Shown here: piece after piece, positions 55,801 to 64,000 of the stretch | How positions within the stretch are numbered: position 1 is the stretch's first letter | Layout: each line of letters starts with the position of its first letter | Origin: Moraxella macacae 0408225 | GTDB taxonomy: Bacteria; Pseudomonadota; Gammaproteobacteria; Pseudomonadales; Moraxellaceae | Assembly (NCBI RefSeq): GCF_000320365.1 | Contig: NZ_ANIN01000002.1 | Span: 1-64,000, forward strand | Direction: 5' to 3' | Length of the DNA stretch: 64,000 nt | The notes under the pieces: model-generated | What the model saw: only the letters and a program-made list of their open reading frames with translations | What the model was told of the DNA's origin: nothing | Databases searched by the model: none | Program-made: the position numbers and the translations under genes

Positions 55801-55976
55801 TCTTCAATGGTTTTGGCCGAAGCACCCGGATAAACGGCGCGGATGCTGACTGTTGGTGGTGCAATTTTTGGGTATTGTTCAATTGCAAGGTTAAAAATAG
55901 ACAATACCCCGGCTAACATGATGATAAAAGCGATAACCCATGCAAAAATAGGGCGGTCAATAAAATAACGTGACAT
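52848..55976 (-). CDS. RND multidrug efflux permease (AcrB/HAE1 family)
   Basis: MSRYFIDRPIFAWVIAFIIMLAGVLSIFNLAIEQYPKIAPPTVSIRAVYPGAS; 1042 aa. Confidence 0.96.
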   Translation of the reverse strand: MSRYFIDRPIFAWVIAFIIMLAGVLSIFNLAIEQYPKIAPPTVSIRAVYPGASAKTIEDSVTQVIEQQMKGLDGLAYMDSTSSSAGSAQIKLTFENGINPDTAQVQVQNKLQSAMSALPETVQRMGVNVNKSSTGFLAAFAFVSEDGNMDRADIADYVSSNVIDQMSRVEGVGDITLWGAPYSMRIWLDPAKLKAYRLMPSDVAAAVRTQNTQVSAGQLGQMPTNSDRNVINATVSVQSYLQTPEQFRNILLKSNTDGSRVRLGDVATVELGSEHYSVTSTYNGKETAAMGISLAAGANALETRKAIQAKIDELSYNFPKGLKVVNPYDTTPFVRLSIEQVIKTLLEAIALVFVVMFVFLQSWRATVIPTLAVPVVILGAFAILLALGFSINILTMFALVLAIGLLVDDAIVVVENVERVLAENPHMTVKQATRQSMNEVSRAVIGIAVVLSAVFVPMAFFGGSTGVIYRQFSVTLITCMLLSAFVALVFTPALCATLLKRTKHHDVDKTGFFGWFNKSFNRISHGYENMVGKSIKAKSLYVIGYAMIIAMMGFFFTRIPSSFLPDEDQGIMIALVQLPAGSSQQQTQAVLNKVDNYFRDKEKDNVASVLAVNGFSFAGQGQNMGLAFIKLSDWKNRTSSEAKAQAIAKRAMGYFMTQVNEAAVYAIVPPAITELGNATGFNLQLQDQIGLGHDELLQARNMLLGMASQNKAVVGVRPNGLEDSPQYKININYDTAASMGVDPVVINSLLSTAWGSSYINDFMDRGRIKKVYMQGNPDSRTTSDDINKWYVRNTQGEMIPFSAFATGEWQYGSPSLTRYNSLSSMNIQGNAAMGLSSGDAMRAMEEMIAKLPEGIGFEWTGLSLEEKKSGDQAPILYALSLLIVFLCLAALYESWSIPFAVMLVVPLGVLGAVLLTSLRGFANDIYLQVGLLTVVGLCAKNAILIIEFAKERQEAGHSLFNAVTVAARQRLRPIIMTSLAFGMGVVPLFFATGPGSGSQTAIGTSVLGGVISSTLLGVFFIPMFYVWVRSIFKSKTINHSPQ

Positions 55977-55990
55977 TTAAACCCCTTAGG

Positions 55991-57337
55991 TTATGGTTGT
56001 TGTGTTGATGCAGGTTGAGTGGTGGGCGTTTTTGCCTGTTTTGGTGCAACCTTTGCATTGTTAATTGGTTCTGATGTTGTTGGCATAGATTCTGTTGGCA
56101 TAGATTTTTTGGGGGTTGGGTTATAAGGTAGGGTTTTTACCAGTTGATCGGGTTTTACTTTGGCACCGCCTGTAATGACCACATTTTCACCTTGTTTTAG
56201 ACCGCTTGTAATGATCCATTGTCCTTCATAAGTGCCTTGGATTTGTACAGGCCGTACTTGGATTTTTTGCTGATCGTCGACGATATATACCGTGGAGTCG
56301 CCTTTTGGTGTGCGCGTAATTGCAGATTGTGGCAATAATAGGGCATGATTGATTGAACCTTGAGTTAGTCTGGCATTCACCATCATGCCGGGCAATAGCA
56401 TATAATCGTCATTGTTAAACACAGCGCGCAAATTTACCGTGCCTGTATTTGAGTCAACTTTTGCCTCTTCAAAATGCAACTGTCCAACATCAGGATAAAT
56501 TGAACCATCGGGTAATTTTAAACGCACACTGACACGATTGGCCTGGCTTACATTGCCATTGGCAAATTGCTGACGCAATGCCAACAATTCTGCAACAGAT
56601 TGGCTAATGTCTACATAAATTGGATTTAGTTGTGAAATGGTGGTAAGTTGGGTTTGCCCTGTGGTGGCAAGCGATCCGACATTGGCACTGTTTAGGCTTG
56701 TAATACCGCTAATTGGAGCGGTAACGCGTGTGCGGTTATGGTTAAGCTGATTGCTGTTGATTGCTTGCTTGGCGACGGTGGCATTGGCTTTGGCGGCCGT
56801 GATTTGGGCTTGTGCTGACTCAACTGCCAAGCGAGCGGTTTCTACATTGGCAACCCCGATATCATATTCTTGTTGAGAAATGGCATTGGTGTCTTTTAGG
56901 GTTTGTAGCCGTGATAAATTTTGGTTGGCAAGGTTTAAATTGGCTTGTTGTGTTTTTAGCGTAGCTTGTGCGGTGCTAATAGATGCAAGTGCTTGATTGT
57001 AGGTGGCTTTACTGCCTGCAAGGCTGCTGGCGTAATTGTCTGCATTGATTTGGTAAAGGGCTTGGCCTTGTTTGACAAAACTGCCTTCGCGGAATAATTG
57101 TTTGTCAATCATGCCTGTAATTTGTGGCAATACAAGTGCTTCTTGATACGGCGTGATTTTGCCTGACAACTCTTTTATCAGTGGTATGGTTTGAAATTCT
57201 ACGGGCATAACGTTCACTGTGGCTTGTGGCATTTGTTGTTGAGCGACCACAGCATCTCCTGCCTTGTCCGACTGGTTGCAACCGACCAACATCACAGAGC
57301 TTGCCAATGCAACCATTAGCAAAACAGGGTATTTCAT
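55991..57337 (-). CDS. RND efflux periplasmic adaptor (AcrA family)
   Basis: Lipobox LVGCN; ELSGKITPYQEALVLPQITGMIDKQLFREGSFVKQGQALYQIN. Confidence 0.95.
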   Translation of the reverse strand: MKYPVLLMVALASSVMLVGCNQSDKAGDAVVAQQQMPQATVNVMPVEFQTIPLIKELSGKITPYQEALVLPQITGMIDKQLFREGSFVKQGQALYQINADNYASSLAGSKATYNQALASISTAQATLKTQQANLNLANQNLSRLQTLKDTNAISQQEYDIGVANVETARLAVESAQAQITAAKANATVAKQAINSNQLNHNRTRVTAPISGITSLNSANVGSLATTGQTQLTTISQLNPIYVDISQSVAELLALRQQFANGNVSQANRVSVRLKLPDGSIYPDVGQLHFEEAKVDSNTGTVNLRAVFNNDDYMLLPGMMVNARLTQGSINHALLLPQSAITRTPKGDSTVYIVDDQQKIQVRPVQIQGTYEGQWIITSGLKQGENVVITGGAKVKPDQLVKTLPYNPTPKKSMPTESMPTTSEPINNAKVAPKQAKTPTTQPASTQQP

Positions 57338-57567
57338 AATAACCTCATAAGTAAAAATTGAGAATGGTAAAAATTGAGAATGGGGGTATTATAAATGAAA
57401 ATCAAACAAAAGTGTTGCAAAAATTGTTAAAATTTTTCTACAAAATCCGCCAAAAAAATACCCATGCCAACTGATATTAACAACAATTGGCATGGGCATA
57501 ATCTTTAATAACGGCGTAATAAATTGCAATAAAAACGAATAAAAACGTTGGCAAAAACGACTAAACG

Positions 57568-58905
57568 CTAAAAATTGTCAATTTCTTCTTGCATATAAGT
57601 TAAGATAATGTCGATATTTGGCAACACTTTGGCACACGCTACAATGCAAAACTCAATGCTGTCTTGATAAGTACAAAACGTAATGTTCATTGCTTGATCA
57701 TTGATAACCACAGAAACAGGGTATAAGGCTTTTAGTTTTGCCCCTTGCCAATACAGTGGTTTTTTGGTGGCGGGTACGTTAGAAATAATCAAGTTAAAAC
57801 CGCGGTATTCAGGCATAATTCCAGTTAACACTTGTAAACCTGCTCGGCTATATACCACGCCACTGTATAAAATGGAGCTGGCTTGGTTCATACGGGCAAA
57901 ACGGTTTTTGCTGTTTTTGGTGCTGGCGTTAATGGTGTGTAACCGTTCAACCGGATCTTGGATATGGGTGGCAAGGTTGGCTAAAATAAAGGTAATTTGG
58001 TTGCCAATTTTGTGCTGTTTTTGTTGATTGTCTCTAAGTGATAAGGGCACAAAGCCAATCAGTGGTTTTTTGGGTAATGCGTGCTGATCGGTCAAATAAC
58101 GTCGCAACGCCCCTGCACACACTGCCAAAACCACATCGTTAAAGGTTGCGTTGTGGGTTTTGGCAATTTCTTGAAAACGCGAAAACGAAAATGATGCCAC
58201 TGCGATCCGGCGCGAACTGGAAATTGGCTGATTAAGCAGGCTATCAGGAGCTTGGGCGGTGCTTACATAGTTTTTATTAAAACGCTCATAAATGTTTTTA
58301 AATAATTCGCGTCCGACAGGGGGCAAAGCAAGGCTTTGTTCTTTGACAATTTGCCATGCAGATTTATAAGGCGGTATCAAGGCATCAAGCTGATGCCGAT
58401 GCCTTGTCATCAATGACCAAATCGGTAGGCTGATTTTTTCGGTTGGAGATTGTGATAGCGATTTTTTAACCAATTGCAAGGCTGCCACACCATCTACCAT
58501 AGCGTGATGAATTTTAAAATACAGTGCAAAATGATTGCCGTGCAACCCTTCAATGATATGACATTCCCACATTGGCTTAGATTTGTCTAATAAATGGGCG
58601 TGTTCTTTAGAAACATAGCCAAGTAGGGCGTCCATATTCGCAGGTTTTGGCAGTGCAATATGACGAAAATGGTGCGACACATCAAAATTTTTATCAGTTT
58701 GCCAAAATAACAAACGGTATAAAACTTGGTTAAACGGAAAACTTGGCGGAATTTGACTGTTGCGCATGAGTTCAACCAACTCACTGACAAAGTTATCTTT
58801 AGCACCAAAGGGCAACTCAAACAAAAACAACCCTCCAATGTGCATGGGTTGGTTGCGAGTTTCTAATAACAAAAATAACTGGTCAACGGCGGTTAATAAA
58901 CGCAT
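57568..58905 (-). CDS. Wax ester synthase/diacylglycerol acyltransferase (WS/DGAT)
   Basis: HHAMVDGVAAL (HHxxxDG) active-site motif; NVPATKKPLYWQGA. Confidence 0.93.
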   Translation of the reverse strand: MRLLTAVDQLFLLLETRNQPMHIGGLFLFELPFGAKDNFVSELVELMRNSQIPPSFPFNQVLYRLLFWQTDKNFDVSHHFRHIALPKPANMDALLGYVSKEHAHLLDKSKPMWECHIIEGLHGNHFALYFKIHHAMVDGVAALQLVKKSLSQSPTEKISLPIWSLMTRHRHQLDALIPPYKSAWQIVKEQSLALPPVGRELFKNIYERFNKNYVSTAQAPDSLLNQPISSSRRIAVASFSFSRFQEIAKTHNATFNDVVLAVCAGALRRYLTDQHALPKKPLIGFVPLSLRDNQQKQHKIGNQITFILANLATHIQDPVERLHTINASTKNSKNRFARMNQASSILYSGVVYSRAGLQVLTGIMPEYRGFNLIISNVPATKKPLYWQGAKLKALYPVSVVINDQAMNITFCTYQDSIEFCIVACAKVLPNIDIILTYMQEEIDNF

Positions 58906-58972
58906 GAACTTGCCTTAATTTTTTAACTTATTTAAACTTATCTAAAGATATTTTTTAAAATATTGCCAAATT

Positions 58973-59764
58973 TTAACGGAAAAAATAGCCTGTTTGTGGC
59001 GAGCTTGCTTGAGCCATAGCACGCATTGGTATTCTGCCTGCCAAAAATGCCTGGCGTCCTGCAATAACCGCGTTTTTCATTGCAGAAGCCATTAATACGG
59101 GGTTTTTTGCACAGGCGATCGCGGTATTCATCAAGACACCATCACAGCCTAATTCCATTGCAATACTGGCATCTGAAGCCGTACCAACGCCTGCATCTAC
59201 AAGCACAGGTATGTTGGCTTGTTCAATAATTAAGCTTAACGTATGACGATTTAACAAACCAAGGCCAGAACCTATCAAACTGCCTAAGGGCATAATTGCC
59301 ACACAGCCCATACTCTCAAGCTCTTTTGCAACAATTGGATCATCGGAGGTATAAACCATCACATCAAACCCATCATCAATTAAACGCCGGCAGGCTTTTA
59401 GGGTTTCGGTTACATTTGGATAGAGATTTTTTTCATCACCTAAGACCTCTAATTTTACCAAATTATGCCCATCAAGCAACTCACGAGCCAAATGACAAGT
59501 GCGTACCGCTGTATCGGCATCAAAACAGCCTGCGGTATTGGGTAATAGGGTATATTTTGTTGGAGAGATGACATCAAGCAAATTTGGCTCGGTTTTGTTT
59601 TGGCCGATGTTGGTGCGTCGAACAGCAACCGTAACAATCTGACTGCCACTGGTTTCAAGGGCGTTTTTGGTTTCGTTTAAATCCTTGTATTTGCCTGTAC
59701 CGACCAATAAGCGTGAGTGAAATGTGCGTGAACCGATTTTTAAAACGTCTGTTGTCATCGTCAT
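58973..59764 (-). CDS. thiG: Thiazole synthase
   Basis: [73 protein letters not shown]. Confidence 0.97.
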   Translation of the reverse strand: MTMTTDVLKIGSRTFHSRLLVGTGKYKDLNETKNALETSGSQIVTVAVRRTNIGQNKTEPNLLDVISPTKYTLLPNTAGCFDADTAVRTCHLARELLDGHNLVKLEVLGDEKNLYPNVTETLKACRRLIDDGFDVMVYTSDDPIVAKELESMGCVAIMPLGSLIGSGLGLLNRHTLSLIIEQANIPVLVDAGVGTASDASIAMELGCDGVLMNTAIACAKNPVLMASAMKNAVIAGRQAFLAGRIPMRAMAQASSPQTGYFFR

Positions 59765-59917
59765 CTTCCTTTTTAAATTTTAAACGATTGAAATGGCTTA
59801 TTATAACAAAAAATTCTCACTATTTTTAATAAAAATTTTAATAAAAATTTTGTTGTTAATTTTTAGGCGAATTGGTTACAATAGGCGTTTTATCGTAACC
59901 TTGATAATGGTTAATTT

Positions 59918-61420
59918 ATGCTAAATCCAGTTGCCTTGCCTTACAGTTTTGCCAAACGCCACCAAGTGTTGTTGCAGTATACAGCCGATCTTGATACGCC
60001 GCCCATACTGATTTTGACTGAAAATACGCCCATGTTGGCTGTCAATGAAGCCAATCGTTTTGCAGGCGATCAGGGCATTGCCTTGCCCTTAACCATTCAA
60101 ATGACGGCGGTGAGTGATTTTGACAAAATTTTAGCAAGTACCTATGCAGGCAATACAGGCGAAAGTCAACACATTGCACAGGGTTTAGAAGATCACCCAG
60201 ATTTGGCAAGCCTTGCCGATAGTGTGCCTGAAACTGAAGATTTGATGGATCAAGAAGATGACGCGCCGATCATTCGTTTGATCAACGCACTTTTGTCAGA
60301 AGCTATCCGCCTAAATGCCTCGGACATTCATATTGAGACTTTTGAAAAACGCTTGTCGGTGCGTTTTCGGGTCGATGGACAACTAAAAGAGATTGTAACT
60401 CCAAAACGTGAACTTGCTCCGCTTTTGGTTTCTCGGATTAAAGTCATGGCAAAATTGGACATTGCTGAAAAACGCGTGCCACAAGATGGGCGTATTTCAC
60501 TGCGTTTGGCAGGTCGCGAGGTTGATGTGCGTGTGTCTACTTTGCCCTCTAATTTTGGTGAACGCGTGGTTATGCGTTTGCTTGACAAACAAGCAGGGCG
60601 GCTAAATATGACTTATTTGGGCTTGTTAGATGACGATTATAAAACCTTAAAATACTTAATTCACCGTCCGCATGGGATTATTTTGGTAACAGGGCCGACA
60701 GGTTCTGGCAAAACCACCACGCTGTACGCAGGTTTAAGCGAACTGAATGACAACACGCGCAATATTTTGACTGCCGAAGATCCGATCGAGTTTCAACTAG
60801 ATGGCATTGGACAAACTCAAGTAAATAACAAAGTAGACATGACATTTGCACGAAGTCTAAAAGCCATGCTTAGACAAGACCCTGATGTGGTGATGGTGGG
60901 CGAAATTCGTGATTTAGAAACCGCCGAAATTGCAGTGCAAGCATCGCTTACAGGGCATTTGGTATTGTCTACATTGCACACCAATACCGCAATTGGAGCG
61001 GTAACTCGCTTAGCGGATATGGGGGTTGAACCGTTTTTGTTGTCATCGTCATTGATAGGGGTTATTGCTCAACGCTTGGTGCGTACATTATGCTCGCATT
61101 GTCATACTTGGGTGGCAGCCGATGAATTTTCTGCCAATATTTTTAAAGAAATTGACATTCATCATTTAGAAAAACTTCCAAAAGCTGTTGGTTGTGAAAA
61201 GTGCAATCATTCAGGTTTTAAAGGAAGAACAGCGATTTATGAAGTGGTGCCTGTTGATGAAAAATTACGCCAACTCATTCACGCTCAAGTGGCAGAATTT
61301 GAACTGGAAAAATACGCTCGCAGCAAATCAGGCTCTATTCGTGCTGACGGCTTAAAAAAAGTGTTGCAAGGTAAAACCACGCTGGAAGAAGTGTTAAGAG
61401 TAACCAAAGAAACGGATTGA
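59918..61420 (+). CDS. GspE/PilB family secretion or assembly ATPase
   Basis: ASDIHIETFEKRLSVRFRVDGQL; VTGPTGSGKTTTLYAGLSELN; zinc-binding CSHCH...CEKC. Confidence 0.93.
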   Translation: MLNPVALPYSFAKRHQVLLQYTADLDTPPILILTENTPMLAVNEANRFAGDQGIALPLTIQMTAVSDFDKILASTYAGNTGESQHIAQGLEDHPDLASLADSVPETEDLMDQEDDAPIIRLINALLSEAIRLNASDIHIETFEKRLSVRFRVDGQLKEIVTPKRELAPLLVSRIKVMAKLDIAEKRVPQDGRISLRLAGREVDVRVSTLPSNFGERVVMRLLDKQAGRLNMTYLGLLDDDYKTLKYLIHRPHGIILVTGPTGSGKTTTLYAGLSELNDNTRNILTAEDPIEFQLDGIGQTQVNNKVDMTFARSLKAMLRQDPDVVMVGEIRDLETAEIAVQASLTGHLVLSTLHTNTAIGAVTRLADMGVEPFLLSSSLIGVIAQRLVRTLCSHCHTWVAADEFSANIFKEIDIHHLEKLPKAVGCEKCNHSGFKGRTAIYEVVPVDEKLRQLIHAQVAEFELEKYARSKSGSIRADGLKKVLQGKTTLEEVLRVTKETD

Positions 61421-61490
61421 TTTTTTATTTACAGGCTTTATTTACTGGTTTTATTGAATTTACCGGTATTGAATTTACCAGTTTTGTTTA

Positions 61491-62735
61491 TTGATATGGA
61501 CAACCATGAAAAATATTATTTTAGCCATCACAGGCGGTATTTCTGCTTACAAATCTGCTTTTTTTGCTCGCTTGCTTGTCAAAAACGGCTTTAATGTGAG
61601 AGTGATAATGACCAAAAACGCTCAGGCTTTTATCACGCCTTTAACCTTACAGGCCTTGACGGGCAATGCGGTACATACCGAGCTTTTGGATACGAGCGCT
61701 GAACTTGGTATGGGGCATATTGAGTTGGCAAAATGGGCGGATTTAGTCATGATTGCTCCTGCCAGTGCCAATACGCTTGCTAAGCTGTCAATGGGTGTTG
61801 CAGATGATTTATTAACCACGGTTTGTCTTGCGACCACTGCTTGTGTGCTGATTTGTCCTGCAATGAACCAACAAATGTACGCCCACCCTGCACTCAAACT
61901 GAATTTACAGACATTAACTGATTTGGGCTATATTGTCATACCTCCAGAAAGTGGCGAGCAGGCGTGCGGTGATGTTGGCGAGGGTAGGTTGCCAGAGCCT
62001 GAACAACTGCTTGATTTTTTGCAAAATTTTATTGCAAAACAACAAAAATCGCAGCGTTTAAGCGGTAAGCATGTGGTTATCACCGCAGGGGCAACTTTAG
62101 AGGCCATTGACCCTGTGCGCTATTTGTCTAACCATTCTACAGGCAAAATGGGTTTTGCATTGGCAAAAGCCTGCGAACAGTTGGGTGCAAGCGTTACTTT
62201 AGTGGCAGGCAATGTTCACTTACCAACACCGTTTAACGTTGCCAGAATTGATGTAACATCTGCCAGTCAAATGCTTGCTGTTTGTCAAATGTTAGCCGGT
62301 GATAAAACAAACCCCATCTCGGTTTTTATTGCAACCGCCGCAGTTGCTGATTACCGCGTTAAACAGCAGGCCTTACAAAAAATCAAAAAAACCACCGATG
62401 CTTTAACCTTGGATTTGGTAAAAAATCCTGATATTTTGGCAACCATTTCACGCGAAAACCCACAAATTTTTAGCGTTGGTTTTGCAGCAGAAACCCAAGA
62501 TGTTGAAACCTATGCCAAAGGCAAATTAATTGCCAAACAATTGGACATGATAGCGTGTAATGATGTATCACGGACGGACATCGGTTTTGGTAGTGATGAC
62601 AATGCAATCACGGTGTTTTTTAAGGGAAGCAACACAAAGGTGCGTTTAGAAAAAACCTCAAAAGACAAAATTGCTGAACAATTAGCCGACTTAATTGGCA
62701 AACAATTGGCAAAAAAGTTTACTTTTGTGGGCTAA
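61491..62735 (+). CDS. coaBC: Bifunctional phosphopantothenoylcysteine decarboxylase/phosphopantothenate-cysteine ligase
   Basis: ILAITGGISAYKSAFFARLLVKNGFNVRVIMTKNAQAFITPLTLQALTG; VRYLSNHSTGKMGFALA. Confidence 0.96.
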   Translation: MIWTTMKNIILAITGGISAYKSAFFARLLVKNGFNVRVIMTKNAQAFITPLTLQALTGNAVHTELLDTSAELGMGHIELAKWADLVMIAPASANTLAKLSMGVADDLLTTVCLATTACVLICPAMNQQMYAHPALKLNLQTLTDLGYIVIPPESGEQACGDVGEGRLPEPEQLLDFLQNFIAKQQKSQRLSGKHVVITAGATLEAIDPVRYLSNHSTGKMGFALAKACEQLGASVTLVAGNVHLPTPFNVARIDVTSASQMLAVCQMLAGDKTNPISVFIATAAVADYRVKQQALQKIKKTTDALTLDLVKNPDILATISRENPQIFSVGFAAETQDVETYAKGKLIAKQLDMIACNDVSRTDIGFGSDDNAITVFFKGSNTKVRLEKTSKDKIAEQLADLIGKQLAKKFTFVG

Positions 62736-62805
62736 CTTTTGTTGGCTAATTGTTCGTATTGATTGGTTATTTAACAATCACAAGGTTGGTTTAAAAACCG
62801 CTTAT

Positions 62806-63195
62806 TTAAGAAACGCTTTCAAGAAATACAATGGCTTCAATTTCAACCAAGGCATCTTTTGGCAATTTTGCAACTTGTACAGCTGCACGAGCAGGGTAGG
62901 GCTGTGGCAGGCGTGCAGTAAAAATCTCATTTAGTGCGTTAAAATTTGCCAAATCCACCAGTGAAACATTGTATTTTACCACATCGCTAAGTGAACCGCC
63001 TGCTGCTTGGCAAATGGCCTCAATGTTGCTTAATACCTGATTGGCTTGGTCTTCAAAACCATCTGCCAGTTGCATGGTGGTAGGGTTAAGACCGATCTGC
63101 CCTGAAATATAGACGGTTTGTCCGACTTTTACCGCTTGCGAATAAGTGCCAACCGCTTTTGGGGCGTTATCGGTGTGAATGATTTGACGACTCAT
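62806..63195 (-). CDS. RidA family protein (start at MSRQIIHTDN)
   Basis: APKAVGTYSQAVKVGQTVYISGQIGLNP; KLPKDALVEIEAIVFL. Confidence 0.92.
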   Translation of the reverse strand: MSRQIIHTDNAPKAVGTYSQAVKVGQTVYISGQIGLNPTTMQLADGFEDQANQVLSNIEAICQAAGGSLSDVVKYNVSLVDLANFNALNEIFTARLPQPYPARAAVQVAKLPKDALVEIEAIVFLESVS

Positions 63196-63340
63196 AATAT
63201 TTCCTTGATAAGTTGGATTTTGGTATGCGTTATTGTAGCATACATATACGTTAACACAAACACACATTAAACATAAGTTGTTAATTGGCTGTGTTGTTAA
63301 TTTGTTGTCAATTATGCTTTGTTGTCAATTATGCTGTAAG

Positions 63341-64000
63341 CTACGGTTTTATCGAAACTTTAATGGGCGTGTTGTACATGCGAGTATTGGCAAGTGTCGC
63401 ACCGTCACCAAGCGATCCTTCAAAGCTCCAGCCCCAAGTTAAAACGCCGCCGTTTTTGTCTTTTGCCACTTGGTGCAAGGCTCCAACTGCCATGTCGGTT
63501 ACGGTTAAATTGGCCAATTTGTCAGTCGGTTCGTTTAAATCCAAATAATCGGTAATGCCCAATGCATCGGTTTCACCAAACAGTCCCCATGGCTGTATTG
63601 TGTGATTGTTAAACATGACATAGCTTGTGTTGCCATTGGCATAAATGTGTTTGGCGGTTTTTTTGGTTGACCAAGGCAAAAGCGTCGGTTTGCCAATGTT
63701 TTCCGCCCATTCTTTATTGGTGTATACATACCCTTCGCCGTGATAGCCAACTTGACTGCTAAAGTTTAAGCCCCAAGCATACACTTGACCTTTATCCGTC
63801 ATTGCCAACAGATGATCGCGTCCGGCGGCAAGCTCGCTGATTTTTACATCACTTGCAAACGGCACAAACAGTGGCGTGCTAGAATTTACCAAACAATTTG
63901 GCGTTAAGGTTTTGTCATTTTCATCACAGATTTTGTCATTCCCAAGGTTGCCATATTGATTTGAGCCCCACGCCCATACTTGCCCTTTATTGTCAAGGGC
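63341..64000 (-). CDS. RCC1-repeat protein, partial (continues past window end)
   Basis: Open frame to 64000: ALDNKGQVWAWGSNQYGNLG..., LLAMTDKGQVYAWGLNFSSQVG, GGVLTWGWSFEGSLGDG. Confidence 0.88.
   Translation of the reverse strand, partial: ALDNKGQVWAWGSNQYGNLGNDKICDENDKTLTPNCLVNSSTPLFVPFASDVKISELAAGRDHLLAMTDKGQVYAWGLNFSSQVGYHGEGYVYTNKEWAENIGKPTLLPWSTKKTAKHIYANGNTSYVMFNNHTIQPWGLFGETDALGITDYLDLNEPTDKLANLTVTDMAVGALHQVAKDKNGGVLTWGWSFEGSLGDGATLANTRMYNTPIKVSIKP

Noticed and set aside
51243-57337. RND efflux operon as a novel system
   Set aside because: Standard adaptor-permease-outer membrane channel arrangement

Overview
AT-rich chromosomal window whose gene set and synteny fit Moraxellaceae, probably Moraxella; the genus is inferred from gene content only. 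Most of it is housekeeping: recR-ybaB, hemL, murA-hisG, ppx, accA, metZ, trpF/trpB/trpA-accD, pdxB, gltS, waaA, hemB, an RND efflux operon, thiG, a GspE/PilB-type ATPase and coaBC. Three accessory systems stand out. (1) There are two arrays (1-2197 and 9508-14215) of nine promoterless or leaderless type IV pilin cassettes. They are arranged as alternating inverted repeats around three almost identical copies of an Rpn/PD-(D/E)XK 'recombination-promoting nuclease/putative transposase' gene. Every cassette begins at the same sharp junction (ATCAGTATCCTAGCYGCGATTGC), and each tail-to-tail pair shares a hairpin terminator. This looks like a silent pilin-cassette antigenic-variation locus physically coupled to a recombination nuclease, next to a PglL-type pilin O-oligosaccharyltransferase. 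(2) A type I R-M locus has hsdM interrupted by a C9 tract, so it is predicted OFF in this sequence, and a second orphan hsdS lies about 16 kb away and still carries the tail of hsdM. This would be a phase- and specificity-variable R-M system. (3) Many gene ends carry short tandem duplications (about 8-19 bp units) that often include the upstream gene's own last codons and stop codon. All calls come from reading the sequence and supplied ORFs; no database search was run.
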